The translations under genes and the position numbers were made by a program. From Rhizobium sp. (GTDB lineage Bacteria > Pseudomonadota > Alphaproteobacteria > Rhizobiales > Rhizobiaceae): a DNA stretch of 64,000 bases. Where the stretch lies: positions 442,241-506,240 of the forward strand of contig PEKW01000008.1 of NCBI GenBank assembly GCA_002796995.1, written 5' to 3'. The notes beneath the pieces were generated by a model. It was given only the letters and a program-made list of their open reading frames with translations, had not been told where the DNA came from and made no database searches. Shown here piece by piece: positions 9,122-20,261 of the stretch (its first letter is position 1; every line of letters starts with the position of its first letter).

Positions 9122-9974
9122 TTCACGTGAAACAATTAACCATCGCGCTTTTGTCGTCGGCTACCCGATCAAGCACTCGCGCTCACCGCTCATCCATGGC
9201 TACTGGCTGAAGACGCTCGGCATCGCCGGCAGCTATGAAAAGGTCGAGGTCGCCCCGGAGGCCTTCGCCGATTTCATCGCCGGCCTGAAAAGCGGCGACC
9301 TTCGGTTCTGCGGGGGTAACGTCACCATCCCTCACAAGGAAGCGGCGTACCGGCTGGCCGACGAGACCGATGAGCTGACCGATGAACTCGGTGCGGCCAA
9401 TACGCTGTGGCTCGAAGACGGCAAGCTCAAGGCGATCAACACGGATGGGATCGGCTTCAGCGCCAATCTCGACGATCGTCACCCCGGCTGGGACCGCGGC
9501 GGAAGGGCCGTCGTGCTCGGCGCTGGCGGTGCGAGCCGCGCCATCATCCAGGCGCTGCGCGAGCGCGGCTTTTCCGAGATCCATGTCGTCAATCGCTCCC
9601 TCGACCGCGCCGAGGAACTGGCCGCTCGCTTCGGACCGAAGGTGCATGCCCATGCCATGGCGGACCTCAACGAGGTGATGCGGAAGGCGGACTTCTTCGT
9701 CAACACCACGTCGCTCGGCATGGGCGGCGAGCCCGCGCCGCGGCTGCCGTTCGATACCCTTACCCCAGGCGCCGTGGTCACCGACATCGTCTATGTGCCG
9801 CTCAAGACCTCCTTCCTCCAGCAGGCGGAGAGGGCGGGGCTGCCGACGGTCGACGGGCTTGGCATGCTTCTGCACCAGGCCGTCCCGGGATTCGAGAAGT
9901 GGTTCGGAAAACGCCCCGTCGTCGACGAAGCCCTGCGTGCCCTGATCATCGCCGACATGGAGGCGCATGCATGA
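9114..9974 (+). CDS. aroE: Shikimate 5-dehydrogenase AroE
   Basis: A 286-residue NADPH-dependent enzyme that reduces 3-dehydroshikimate to shikimate in aromatic amino acid synthesis. Visible motifs: the substrate pocket [17 protein letters not shown], the catalytic Lys in [13 protein letters not shown], the Rossmann motif [11 protein letters not shown], the NADP-binding NRSLDRA, and the C-terminal GLGMLLHQA. The ATG at 9114 is upstream of the maf stop. Codons 3-7 (Asp-Ser-Arg-Glu-Thr) are encoded by parS site 3. The end overlaps coaE as ATGA. Confidence 0.96.
   Translation: MSDSRETINHRAFVVGYPIKHSRSPLIHGYWLKTLGIAGSYEKVEVAPEAFADFIAGLKSGDLRFCGGNVTIPHKEAAYRLADETDELTDELGAANTLWLEDGKLKAINTDGIGFSANLDDRHPGWDRGGRAVVLGAGGASRAIIQALRERGFSEIHVVNRSLDRAEELAARFGPKVHAHAMADLNEVMRKADFFVNTTSLGMGGEPAPRLPFDTLTPGAVVTDIVYVPLKTSFLQQAERAGLPTVDGLGMLLHQAVPGFEKWFGKRPVVDEALRALIIADMEAHA
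9119..9134. promoter_or_regulatory. parS site 3, spanning the maf stop and aroE start
   Basis: TGATTCACGTGAAACA matches the parS consensus at 15 of 16 positions. The TGA is the stop codon of maf, and the rest encodes aroE codons 3-7 in another frame, so one 16-base site serves three purposes. It lies about 1.5 kb to the right of the proposed oriC. Confidence 0.88.
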
Positions 9975-10576
9975 TCGTGCTTGGTCTCACCGGCTCGATC
10001 GGCATGGGCAAGTCGACGACGGCCGGTCTGTTTGCCGAGCAGGGCATTCCGGTCAACGATGCCGACCGCGTCGTGCATAACCTTTATCGCGGCGAGGCCG
10101 TTGCGCCCATCAAGGCGCTGTTCCCCGAAGCGGTGCAGGACGGGGTTGTCGACCGCGCTTTGCTCGCCCAGACTCTGGCGAAGAATCCGGCTAAGTTCAG
10201 GGAGCTCGAGGCGATCGTCCATCCACTGGTCCGAGAGCGCGAGCGCCAATTCCTTGAGGCGGAACGCGCCGCCGGCGCCGATCTCGTGGTGCTCGATATT
10301 CCCCTGCTGTTCGAGACAGGCGGCCAGGATCGGGTCGACCGGATCGTCGTCGTCAGCTGCGATGCGGATATCCAGCGCCGGCGCGTGCTCGAAAGACCGG
10401 GGATGACGCCGGAGAAGTTCGAAATGATCTTGTCGCGGCAGCTCCCGGATGCTGAAAAGAGGGCGAGGGCCGACTACGTCATCGACACCGGCCACGGCAT
10501 CGAGGCGGCCAGGGACCGGGTCACGGACATCGTCGCCGAACTCAGGGCCGGAACAGGGAGTGCGCGGGATGCGTGA
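9971..10576 (+). CDS. coaE: Dephospho-CoA kinase CoaE
   Basis: A 201-residue P-loop kinase that phosphorylates the 3'-hydroxyl of dephospho-CoA, the last step of coenzyme A synthesis. It begins [17 protein letters not shown] with Walker A GSIGMGKS. The substrate-binding [10 protein letters not shown] and the lid region [25 protein letters not shown] are also typical. The start overlaps the aroE stop by 4 bases and the end overlaps dnaQ by 8 bases, so aroE-coaE-dnaQ is translationally coupled. Confidence 0.96.
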   Translation: MIVLGLTGSIGMGKSTTAGLFAEQGIPVNDADRVVHNLYRGEAVAPIKALFPEAVQDGVVDRALLAQTLAKNPAKFRELEAIVHPLVRERERQFLEAERAAGADLVVLDIPLLFETGGQDRVDRIVVVSCDADIQRRRVLERPGMTPEKFEMILSRQLPDAEKRARADYVIDTGHGIEAARDRVTDIVAELRAGTGSARDA

Positions 10577-11279
10577 AATCATCTTCGATACGGAAACCAC
10601 CGGCCTCGAATTCAAGAACGACCGTGTCATCGAAATCGGCGGCATCGAACTGCTGAACCATTTTCCGACCGGGCGCAGCTTCCATGTCTATATCAATCCC
10701 GGCGACCGTCGGGTGCATCCCGATGCGCTTGCGGTCCACGGGATCACCGACGACTTTCTCAAGGACAAGCCGACCTTCGACCGCATCGTCGACGAGTTAC
10801 TCGAATTCTTCGATGGCGCCCGCTGGGTGGCGCACAATGCCAGCTTCGATATGAGCTTCATCAATGCGGAATTCGAGCGGCTCGGCCGCCCCCCGGTTCC
10901 GGGTGAACTGGTGATCGACACGCTGGCGCTGGCGCGTCGCAAGCATCCGATGGGGCCGAATTCACTCGATGCGCTGTGCCGGCGTTACGGCATCGACAAC
11001 TCGCACCGTACCAAGCACGGCGCGCTGCTCGACTCCGAGCTGCTGGCCGAGGTCTATATCGAGATGCTCGGCGGCCGGCAGGCGGCCTTCGGCCTGATGC
11101 CGACCGACCAGGGGCGGAGCCGCGCCGGGTCCGGGGCGGACAATGAGGTGATCGACATCAGCTACGAGCGCCCGCGGCCGCTGCCCCCGCGGATTTCCGC
11201 GATCGAGATCGAGGGCCACGCCGCGCTGGTTGCCCGGCTCGGCCAGAAGGCGATCTGGGCCAAATACGAAGCGCAATAA
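10569..11279 (+). CDS. dnaQ: DNA polymerase III epsilon subunit (3'-5' proofreading exonuclease)
   Basis: A 236-residue DEDD-family exonuclease of the replicative polymerase. It shows Exo I (IFDTETTGLE), Exo II (VAHNASFDMSFINAEF) and Exo III with the catalytic His (HGALLDSELLAEVY). The C-terminal tail, about residues 170-236, is the flexible part that binds the alpha subunit. The start ATG is at 10569 within the end of coaE. A strong terminator follows directly, closing the maf-aroE-coaE-dnaQ unit. Confidence 0.96.
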   Translation: MREIIFDTETTGLEFKNDRVIEIGGIELLNHFPTGRSFHVYINPGDRRVHPDALAVHGITDDFLKDKPTFDRIVDELLEFFDGARWVAHNASFDMSFINAEFERLGRPPVPGELVIDTLALARRKHPMGPNSLDALCRRYGIDNSHRTKHGALLDSELLAEVYIEMLGGRQAAFGLMPTDQGRSRAGSGADNEVIDISYERPRPLPPRISAIEIEGHAALVARLGQKAIWAKYEAQ

Positions 11280-11280
11280 G

Positions 11281-11307
11281 AAAAGGCCCGGATCGACCGG
11301 GCCTTTT
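11281..11307. terminator. Bidirectional intrinsic terminator between dnaQ and secB
   Basis: A perfect 11-base stem AAAAGGCCCGG / CCGGGCCTTTT with a 5-base loop lies between the converging dnaQ and secB genes. The T run on one strand and A run on the other let it act both ways. Confidence 0.9.
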
Positions 11308-11331
11308 GCATTTCCTCAGAGATCGGGTCGA

Positions 11332-11808
11332 TCAGTTCGGCACGGCCTGGACCTTGGCGCGGGTCTGCTCTTCGGCGACGCGCTGGGCGAACATCTGGGC
11401 GAAGTCGATCGGATCGATCAGCAGCGGCGGGAAGCCGCCATTGCGGGTCGCATCGGCAATGATCTGGCGGGCGAACGGGAAGAGCAGGCGCGGGCACTCG
11501 ATGAAGAGAACCGGCAACATGTGTTCCTGCGGGAAGCCGGTAACGCGGAAGACGCCGCCATAGACGAGCTCGGCCGCGAACAGAACCTTGTCGCCTTCCT
11601 TGGCTTCGGCATTGAGCGCGAGAACCACGTCGAAATCGGTTTCCGACAGCGGATTGGCATTGACGTTCACATTGATGTTGATCGCCGGGGCCTTGTCGCG
11701 CGACTGCAGCGAACGCGGCGCGCCCGGATTTTCAAAGGAAAGATCCTTGATGTACTGAGCAAGAATATTGAGGGAGGGGCTTGCAGTTCCCTGATCGTCG
11801 TTGGCCAT
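11332..11808 (-). CDS. secB: Protein-export chaperone SecB
   Basis: A 158-residue tetrameric chaperone that keeps preproteins unfolded and passes them to SecA. Family features: [20 protein letters not shown] at the N-terminus, the beta-sheet segment with ININVNVNA, and [17 protein letters not shown] followed by [17 protein letters not shown]. The start ATG at 11806-11808 has GAGGAA about 7 bases ahead. The longer open frame is rejected because it runs into fxsA. The acidic tail typical of enterobacterial SecB is short here. Confidence 0.96.
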   Translation of the reverse strand: MANDDQGTASPSLNILAQYIKDLSFENPGAPRSLQSRDKAPAININVNVNANPLSETDFDVVLALNAEAKEGDKVLFAAELVYGGVFRVTGFPQEHMLPVLFIECPRLLFPFARQIIADATRNGGFPPLLIDPIDFAQMFAQRVAEEQTRAKVQAVPN

Positions 11809-11899
11809 AGGGCGTTCCTCGCGGCTGGAATTGGTGAGGCCATCTAACATTTCACCACCGGCCTTACAACCCTCGCGCAGGAGCGTCGATGCGGGTGTC

Positions 11900-12397
11900 T
11901 CAGTCCTTTCGCCCGTCATCGACAGACCACGGAGATTGCCGTTTCTGATCGTGGTGGTAGTCGTCCTCGTCGAGATCGATCACGGTGGCGCGCGGCGCGG
12001 CGGGACCCTTGGAAGACGAACGATAGGAGAAACGGCTCTCGCGCATGACGGTCACATGCGGCTTTACCAGCGACCAGGCGAAATCGCGGACAAACGGCAC
12101 GAACAGCAGGATGCCGACGACGTCGGTGATGAAGCCCGGAATGATCAGCAGGAAGGCGGCGATGACGATCATCGCGCCGTGCACGATCTCGCGCGCCGGA
12201 TCTGCACCCTTCTGGCTCTCCGTCTGCAGCCGGCGCAGCACGCCGGCGCCCTGCACGCGCAACAGGACGAGGCCGGCCATGCTGGCCAGCACCGTCAGGC
12301 CAAGCGTCGCGAGAACGCCCAGATATTTGCCGACGACGACGAAGGCGGCGATCTCCGCAAGGGGCAGAAGAAGCAGGATCGCCAGCGGCATGCGCAT
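11900..12397 (-). CDS. fxsA: FxsA family membrane protein
   Basis: A 165-residue cytoplasmic-membrane protein of the FxsA family, named for a suppressor of F-plasmid exclusion of phage T7; its everyday role is unknown. Hydrophobic segments at about residues 4-22, 26-46 and 74-97 carry the family pattern, including [17 protein letters not shown]. The C-terminus is polar, with an Asp-rich stretch and HH. An in-frame ATG two codons in (12391) is an alternative start. It is followed by secB about 90 bases downstream on the same strand. Confidence 0.88.
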   Translation of the reverse strand: MRMPLAILLLLPLAEIAAFVVVGKYLGVLATLGLTVLASMAGLVLLRVQGAGVLRRLQTESQKGADPAREIVHGAMIVIAAFLLIIPGFITDVVGILLFVPFVRDFAWSLVKPHVTVMRESRFSYRSSSKGPAAPRATVIDLDEDDYHHDQKRQSPWSVDDGRKD

Positions 12398-12552
12398 GTA
12401 AGTACTCCGGTCAGATTTCGCGCCTGCGGCACAGACGCGAGGAAAGGATGAATCGGCATATCAAAGAAAGCCGAATGGCCATTTGAATGATCAGCATTCG
12501 CAGACTATATGGGTGACACGACCGAGAATTTAAACAAGGCCGACCGATTGCC

Positions 12553-13251
12553 ATGGGATCCAACGATTTTGTCACTCTCTTCTTTCTTGTCGCGGCTGTC
12601 CTGATCTTCCTGCAGCTGCGCAGCGTGCTGGGTCGGCGGACGGGCAACGAAAAGCCGCCGTTCGATCCCTACAGCCCGCGGGATCTGGCGAAGGGCCCAG
12701 GCAGCGACGACGGCAAGGTCGTGACCCTGCCAAAACGTGACGACGCCGGTGGCGAGGAACGCTTCGCCGCGATCGACGCCTTTGCCAAACCGGGAACGCC
12801 GCTCAATACCTCGCTGCGCGAACTCATCCAGCATGATCCGGGTTTCAATCCGAAAGAGTTCCTCAACGGCGCGCGCATGGCCTATGAGATGATCGTCATG
12901 GCCTTTGCCGACGGCGACCGCAAGACGCTGAAGAGCCTGCTGTCGCGCGACGTGCTTGAAGGGTTCGAAACCGTGATCGCCGACCGCGAATCGCGCGGCG
13001 AAGTGGTGAAGTCCACCTTCGTCGGCATCGAGAAGGCCGAGATCACCCAGGCCGTCGTGCGCGACAATGAGGAACAGATCACCGTCCGCATCATCTGCCA
13101 GCTGATCACCGCCACCTATGACAAGGCCGGCACGCTGATCGACGGCGATGCCGAGCAGGTCACCGAAGTCAACGACCTCTGGACGTTTGCCCGCGACGTT
13201 CGCTCGCGCGATCCGAACTGGAAGCTGGTTGCGACCGAAGCCGACGCGTGA
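12553..13251 (+). CDS. Tim44/TimA family inner-membrane protein
   Basis: A 232-residue protein with one N-terminal membrane anchor (about residues 5-24, FVTLFFLVAAVLIFLQLRSV), a polar linker, and a C-terminal Tim44-like domain of about 150 residues (FLNGARMAYEMIVMAFADGD, LWTFARDVRSRDPNWKLVAT). The domain is shared with the mitochondrial import factor Tim44; alphaproteobacterial members are proposed to help handle envelope proteins. Its stop overlaps mltA as GTGA, and the divergent fxsA/secB pair next door is also linked to protein export. The start is ATG at 12553. Confidence 0.88.
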   Translation: MGSNDFVTLFFLVAAVLIFLQLRSVLGRRTGNEKPPFDPYSPRDLAKGPGSDDGKVVTLPKRDDAGGEERFAAIDAFAKPGTPLNTSLRELIQHDPGFNPKEFLNGARMAYEMIVMAFADGDRKTLKSLLSRDVLEGFETVIADRESRGEVVKSTFVGIEKAEITQAVVRDNEEQITVRIICQLITATYDKAGTLIDGDAEQVTEVNDLWTFARDVRSRDPNWKLVATEADA

Positions 13252-14366
13252 GGGTGGAGATCATGGGTTTTCGTCTCCGGCCGGTCGGCTTCGATGCTTT
13301 GCCCGGCTGGGACGAGGATGACCCAACACCGCTCTTCCCGGCACTCGCCCGATGCCGCGAGCATATCCTCACCGTAAAGCCCTACCGCACCGGCGAGAGC
13401 GGATTGTCCTCCGACGATCTGATGCCCTTGCTGGACGCCGCGGCGCTGGCGAACCCGACGAGTGCCGCGGAGGCCCGCGCCTTCTTCGAGGCCGAGTGTC
13501 TGCCCTTCCTGATCGAGCCGGATAAAAGCGCGCGTGGCTTCGTCACCGCCTTCTACGAACCGGAGGTCGAGGTCGCCGCGGAACCCGACCCGGTCTTTCG
13601 TTTTCCCTTCTATCGCCGGCCGGACGATCTGGTCGATCTCGATGACGCCAACCGACCGGCGGGTCTCGACTGCAGTTACCTCTTTGGCCGCCGGACTGCT
13701 GACGGGATTGCCGCCTATCCCGACCGCCGGGCCATTGATCAGGGCTGTCTCGAAGGGCGAGGCCTCGAGATTGCCTGGGCGAAGTCGAAGGTCGATGTCT
13801 TCTTCGCTCATGTCCAGGGCGCCGCCAGGCTGCGGTTTCCCGACGGCCGGCTGAAGCGCGTCACCTATGCGGCAAAGGCCGGCCATCCGTTCACGGCCAT
13901 CGGCAAACTGCTGGTCGAGCGCGGCGAGATCCCGATGGCGGAGATTTCCATGCAGGCGATCCGCGCCTGGCTGGCCGCCCATCCGGACGAGGTCGATGAA
14001 CTGCTGTGGCAGAACCGGTCCTACATCTTCTTCCGCGAGGCCGAGGTCGAGGATACGAGCCTCGGGCCGATTGCCGCGGCAAAGGTGCCACTGGTCGCGG
14101 GGCGCTCGCTGGCCGTCGACCGGCTGATCCATGGCTTCGGCTATCCCTTCTTCATTCATTCGGAGAGCCTGACCAGGCTGGACGAGGGAAAGCCATTCGC
14201 GCGCCTCATGCTGGCGCTCGAGACCGGCACGGCGATCGTCGGCCCGGCCAGGGGCGACATCTTCACCGGCTCCGGCGACGACGCCGGCGAGTTGGCGGGT
14301 GCGGTTCGCAATGCGGCCGATTTCTATATACTCGTCCCGAAGCAGGCGGCATCGAGGTTCGGCTAG
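13248..14366 (+). CDS. mltA: MltA family lytic murein transglycosylase
   Basis: A protein of about 372 residues that cleaves the MurNAc-GlcNAc bond with 1,6-anhydro product formation. It has the MltA domain (FVTAFYEPEVEV, LPxxP-like tract missing) and a C-terminal 3D domain LETGTAIVGPARGDIFTG, with the presumed catalytic Asp in GDIF. The usual first Asp of the 3D motif is Glu here. No signal peptide or lipobox is evident, unlike Escherichia coli MltA. The GTG at 13248 overlaps the timA stop; an ATG at 13263 is an alternative start. The smr gene begins at the stop codon. Confidence 0.9.
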   Translation: MRVEIMGFRLRPVGFDALPGWDEDDPTPLFPALARCREHILTVKPYRTGESGLSSDDLMPLLDAAALANPTSAAEARAFFEAECLPFLIEPDKSARGFVTAFYEPEVEVAAEPDPVFRFPFYRRPDDLVDLDDANRPAGLDCSYLFGRRTADGIAAYPDRRAIDQGCLEGRGLEIAWAKSKVDVFFAHVQGAARLRFPDGRLKRVTYAAKAGHPFTAIGKLLVERGEIPMAEISMQAIRAWLAAHPDEVDELLWQNRSYIFFREAEVEDTSLGPIAAAKVPLVAGRSLAVDRLIHGFGYPFFIHSESLTRLDEGKPFARLMLALETGTAIVGPARGDIFTGSGDDAGELAGAVRNAADFYILVPKQAASRFG

Positions 14367-14920
14367 TGGCGGGCAGGGGCAAACTCAACGCGGAAGACCG
14401 CATTCTTTGGGGCAAGGTCGCACGCTCGACCCGACCCATGCCCGGCCGTCTCGAGGACCTGCTGGAGTTCGAGGACGAGCTCGCCGAGCCGGTGGTGTCC
14501 CCCGGTGCGCAGCCGCCAGCCACGAACCCTGCCGGCCAGGCAGCCGCCCCCGAGCCGCAGAAGAAACCAGGTGGCGTGCATCACCCGCTGGAGAAGCCGG
14601 TCAAGCGCAAGCTGTCGCGCGGCCACCTGGCGCTCGAAGCCCGCATCGACTTGCACGGGCTGATCCAGAGCGAGGCGCACGGCATCCTCCTCGACTTTTT
14701 GATCCGGGCGCATGAGCGCGGCCTGCGCCATGTGCTGGTGATCACCGGCAAGGGCAGTTCGCTCGGCAGCGACGGGGCTCTGAAACGGGCGGTGCCTTTG
14801 TGGTTCTCCAAGACGGAATTCCGCTATCTCATCTCCTCCTACGAGGCGGCGGCGCGCCAGCATGGCGGCGAGGGGGCTCTCTACGTCCGCCTTTCGCGGA
14901 GCGCAGGAGAGCGGCGATGA
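14366..14920 (+). CDS. Smr/MutS2 domain protein
   Basis: A 184-residue protein with a proline-rich N-terminal half and a C-terminal Smr domain, a fold with nicking or RNA-cleaving activity in some members. The signatures are LEARIDLHGL, HVLVITGKGSS and the end motif GGEGALYVRLSR. The start is GTG at 14366, sharing one base with the mltA stop; GAGG lies 9 bases upstream. The end overlaps the XRE gene as ATGA. Its substrate cannot be told from sequence. Confidence 0.88.
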   Translation: MAGRGKLNAEDRILWGKVARSTRPMPGRLEDLLEFEDELAEPVVSPGAQPPATNPAGQAAAPEPQKKPGGVHHPLEKPVKRKLSRGHLALEARIDLHGLIQSEAHGILLDFLIRAHERGLRHVLVITGKGSSLGSDGALKRAVPLWFSKTEFRYLISSYEAAARQHGGEGALYVRLSRSAGERR

Positions 14921-15282
14921 CCCCGTTCGGCGAAGCCCTGCGGCGTCTTCGGGAGCGGAAGGGTGTGTCGCAGAAGGAGATGGCCGCCGCACTCGGCGTC
15001 TCGCCGGCCTATCTTTCGGCGCTCGAACACGGACGGCGCGGACGGCCGAACTTCGATTTCCTGCAACGCGTGGCCGGCTACTTCAACATCATCTGGGACG
15101 AGGCCGAAGAGCTCTTCATGGTGGCCGACGCCTCGGATCCGCGGGTGGTTGTCGACACGGCCGGAATGCCGGCCGAATATACTGCCCTGGCGAACGACCT
15201 GGCGCGGAAGATTCGCGTCCTCACGCCGGATGTGGTAAGGGAATTGAGAAACCTGCTCGAAGGAGCGGGAAAACCTGCCTGA
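14917..15282 (+). CDS. XRE family helix-turn-helix transcriptional regulator
   Basis: A 121-residue DNA-binding protein. The N-terminal HTH_XRE domain (about residues 5-62) contains LRERKGVSQKEMAAALGV and the recognition helix region SPAYLSALEHGRRGRP. The C-terminal half is helical, with no sensor domain that I recognise. It is the last gene of the timA-mltA-smr-xre run and its start overlaps the smr stop. It may autoregulate this run or act on gyrB just downstream; neither is shown. Confidence 0.88.
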   Translation: MTPFGEALRRLRERKGVSQKEMAAALGVSPAYLSALEHGRRGRPNFDFLQRVAGYFNIIWDEAEELFMVADASDPRVVVDTAGMPAEYTALANDLARKIRVLTPDVVRELRNLLEGAGKPA

Positions 15283-15307
15283 CGGCCCCAGAAGAGCCGC
15301 ATATCCA

Positions 15308-15325
15308 CGGGATTTCCGGATCCCG
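15308..15325 (+). terminator. Weak hairpin after the xre gene
   Basis: CGGGAT / ATCCCG with a 6-base loop is followed by only CATTT. The stem is short and the T run poor, so termination here is doubtful. Confidence 0.3.
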
Positions 15326-15328
15326 CAT

Positions 15329-15356
15329 TTGGAACTTGCCTCAAACCTCTTATAGT
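15329..15356 (+). promoter_or_regulatory. Possible gyrB promoter
   Basis: TTGGAA (15329-15334) and TATAGT (15351-15356) are separated by 16 bases, resembling a housekeeping sigma-70 promoter. It lies 66 bases upstream of the gyrB start codon. Assigned by eye only. Confidence 0.35.
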
Positions 15357-15422
15357 CCATTCGCCCGAACCCGCTGATTCGTGGATCAGGCCTGTTGAAT
15401 ATATGACTGGAAAGATTGCTGA

Positions 15423-17858
<2,436 letters not shown>

Positions 17859-17859
17859 T

Positions 17860-17875
17860 AATTTCACGTGAATCC
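17860..17875. promoter_or_regulatory. Degenerate parS site 4
   Basis: AATTTCACGTGAATCC matches the parS consensus at 12 of 16 positions but keeps the TTTCACGTGAA core. It begins just after the gyrB stop and is an inverted partner of the stronger site at 17886. Confidence 0.5.
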
Positions 17876-17885
17876 GGCTAAGCAG

Positions 17886-17901
17886 TGATTCACGTGAAAC
17901 A
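17886..17901. promoter_or_regulatory. parS site 5, downstream of gyrB
   Basis: TGATTCACGTGAAACA, identical to site 3, with 15 of 16 consensus positions. It lies in the gap between the converging gyrB and nitroreductase genes. Together with site 4 it can form a hairpin with a 12-base stem (TTCACGTGAATC / GATTCACGTGAA), which might also stop transcription. Confidence 0.85.
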
Positions 17902-17921
17902 TTTGGTTAATACGCCATTTC

Positions 17922-18521
17922 TCAGTCGCGCGGGAACGAGCCGGCGAAGGCGACCTCGGAGAGGTTCTTGCGACGGTTCGGCACTTCGCGCGCCTTGAGA
18001 TGGTCCGGCAAATCTTCCGGATTGGCGCGCTTGCCGATGGCCACCGCAGCTTCGGCGCGGAAGCCCTCCGGCGCGCCGAGTTCGCCGAAGGCCCGCTCGA
18101 AATCGACGCCGCCCATGGCATGGGCAAGATAGCCCGAACGCAAGGCCTGCAGCGACAGCATCGCCCAGGCCGCTCCTGTGTCGAAGCTGTGGCTGCGCAA
18201 CGGCTTCGGTTCGGATCCGTCGTCGCGCCGGCTCAGGCTGTCGGAAAACAGGAAGACCAGCGCCGAAGCCGACCGCGCCCACACCTGGTTCGATTCGTTC
18301 AGCAGTTCGAGGAAGCGCTCCCAGTCGGGTGAGGTGTTCAGGGTGTAGATGAAACGCCACGGCTGGTAATTGCTGGCGGAGGGAGCCCAGTGCGCCGCCT
18401 CGAGAATGGTCAGCAGCGCCGTCTCCTCCATCGCTTCGCCGGTAAAGGCGCGGGGCGACCAGCGATCGAGAAACATCGGATCGATGTCGAATTCGGACGT
18501 GCGGTTGTTGCTTGCGGTCAT
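17922..18521 (-). CDS. Nitroreductase family FMN protein
   Basis: A 199-residue FMN-dependent oxidoreductase of the nitroreductase superfamily. The N-terminal phosphate-binding Arg cluster (DRWSPRAFTG), the APSASNYQPWRF motif and the C-terminal GKRANPEDLPDHLK are typical. The natural substrate is unknown; members reduce quinones, nitro compounds or flavins. The start is ATG at 18519-18521 (MTASNNRTSEFDI). The longer frame upstream shows no conserved features and lies in the intergenic region. Confidence 0.88.
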   Translation of the reverse strand: MTASNNRTSEFDIDPMFLDRWSPRAFTGEAMEETALLTILEAAHWAPSASNYQPWRFIYTLNTSPDWERFLELLNESNQVWARSASALVFLFSDSLSRRDDGSEPKPLRSHSFDTGAAWAMLSLQALRSGYLAHAMGGVDFERAFGELGAPEGFRAEAAVAIGKRANPEDLPDHLKAREVPNRRKNLSEVAFAGSFPRD

Positions 18522-18846
18522 GGTGTTGAGAGCTCCGGATGGAAGGCGAGGGACAGGCCTGCGATTCGCGACTGCGACAAGGGTTAGATATGAGACGGGG
18601 CACCTCTTGCAAGGTGGTCTGCGCGTGCCGGTGATAGGTCGCAGCGGCTCGGGAATGTTAACCAGCTTCGCCGGTGGAACTTTAACGCCTTCGTGCAATT
18701 GTCAGTGCACAGCGTATTCTGTTCGATCCCCCGGATATCAGGGGGGCGTGTATCAACAAAGATGTTCCTAATTAACCAAACTCTGCTAGTTTTGAAGATC
18801 GACTGGCAACCGCGATACAGCGGAAACGAAAAGGCGGCGAAATTTC
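18522..18846. other. Intergenic region between nitroreductase and phaZ
   Basis: 325 bases with no believable gene. It must hold the divergent promoters of the nitroreductase and phaZ genes. A short palindromic tract (CCCCC at 18728 pairing with GGGGG at 18741 across GATATC) and an AT-rich stretch (about 18760-18790, CTAATTAACCAAAC) are visible; their roles are unknown. Confidence 0.5.
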
Positions 18847-20127
18847 ATGTTCTACCAGCTCTATGAAATGAACCACGCGGTCATGGCTCCCTTCCGGGCC
18901 ACGGCCGACGCCATGCGGCTCGCCTACCGCAATCCACTCAATCCCCTGTCCCACACCGTGGTCGGACGCACCATGGCCGCAGGGCTTGAAGTGTTCGAGC
19001 GGATGACGCGCCGCTACGGCAAGCCGGAATTCGGCTTGCCCACGACGACCGTGAACGGTCAGACCGTCGCCGTCCGCGAGGAAATCGTCTGGCAGAAGCC
19101 GTTCTGCAACCTGATCCATTTTCACCGCGACCTGCCGGCCGGCACGGCTCCGGGCCCGCGCATCCTGGTCGTCGCGCCGATGTCCGGCCACTATGCGACG
19201 CTGTTGCGCGGTACGGTCGAAGCGCTGATGCAGAATGCCGACGTCTACATCACCGACTGGATCGATGCCCGCATGGTCCCGGTGACCGATGGCGGCTTCG
19301 ATCTCGACGACTATATCGACTATGTGATCGAAATGGTCCGCTATCTCGGCACCGACACCCATCTGGTGGCGGTCTGCCAGCCCTCGGTTCCGGTCCTTGC
19401 GGCCGTGGCGGTGATGGAAGCCAATGGCGATCCGCTCGCGCCGGCGTCGATGACGCTGATGGGCGGGCCGATCGATACCCGCATCAATCCGACCGCGGTC
19501 AACGAGCTTGCCCAGAACAAGCCGCTCGACTGGTTCCGCGACAATGTCATCATGAACGTTCCCTGGCCGCAGCCGGGCTTCATGCGATCCGTCTATCCGG
19601 GCTTCCTGCAATTGTCGGGCTTCATGTCGATGAACCTCGACCGGCATATGATCGCCCACAAGGACTTCTACATGCACCTCGTCAAGAATGACGGGGATTC
19701 GGCCGAGAAGCACCGCGATTTCTACGACGAATACCTGGCCGTAATGGACCTGACCGCGGAGTTCTACCTCCAGACTGTCGACACGGTGTTCATCAAGCAT
19801 TCGCTGCCGAAGGGCGAGATGCTGCATCGCGGCAAGCTGGTCGACACGAAGGCCATCCGCAATGTCGGGCTGCTGACCGTCGAAGGCGAGAACGACGACA
19901 TTTCCGGCGTCGGCCAGACCCGCGCGGCGCAGACCATCTGCCCGAACATTCCCGACGACAAGCGCATGCACTATCTGCAGCCGGATGTCGGCCACTATGG
20001 CGTGTTCAACGGCTCGCGCTTCCGCAAGGAAATCGCTCCGCGCATCATCGCCTTTGCCAACCAGCAGAGCCGTGGTGTGAAGCCGAGCCCGGTCAAGCGG
20101 GTCATCAAGGGCGGCAAGTCCGCCTGA
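18847..20127 (+). CDS. phaZ: Intracellular poly(3-hydroxybutyrate) depolymerase PhaZ
   Basis: A 426-residue cytoplasmic enzyme that breaks down stored polyhydroxybutyrate granules. It matches the PhaZ (PHB_depo_C) family over its length. The nucleophile is Cys177 in AVCQPSVPVLA, replacing the lipase-box Ser as is known for this family. The C-terminal PDVGHYGVFNG carries the catalytic His, and DWIDARMVP is another conserved block. No signal peptide is present, fitting an intracellular location. The ATG at 18847 begins MFYQLYEMNHAVMAPF, usual for the family. Confidence 0.95.
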   Translation: MFYQLYEMNHAVMAPFRATADAMRLAYRNPLNPLSHTVVGRTMAAGLEVFERMTRRYGKPEFGLPTTTVNGQTVAVREEIVWQKPFCNLIHFHRDLPAGTAPGPRILVVAPMSGHYATLLRGTVEALMQNADVYITDWIDARMVPVTDGGFDLDDYIDYVIEMVRYLGTDTHLVAVCQPSVPVLAAVAVMEANGDPLAPASMTLMGGPIDTRINPTAVNELAQNKPLDWFRDNVIMNVPWPQPGFMRSVYPGFLQLSGFMSMNLDRHMIAHKDFYMHLVKNDGDSAEKHRDFYDEYLAVMDLTAEFYLQTVDTVFIKHSLPKGEMLHRGKLVDTKAIRNVGLLTVEGENDDISGVGQTRAAQTICPNIPDDKRMHYLQPDVGHYGVFNGSRFRKEIAPRIIAFANQQSRGVKPSPVKRVIKGGKSA

Positions 20128-20174
20128 CCCCCGCACGTTTTTCGTGAGGGTTTCAGTACATTAGCCGATTGCGA

Positions 20175-20206
20175 AAACGCTCTCCTTGAACGCAAGGGGG
20201 GCGTTT
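20175..20206 (+). terminator. Hairpin after phaZ
   Basis: A 14-pair stem with three G-U or G-C filled central positions (AAACGC...CCTTG / CAAGG...GCGTTT) and a 4-base AACG loop lies 48 bases after the phaZ stop. The following bases TTTCCC are a weak U run. Probable phaZ terminator. Confidence 0.45.
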
Positions 20207-20261
20207 CCCACATCGATTTCATCGGATGGCATAGCGCCACCGACGAAAGCGAGGGTAATCG

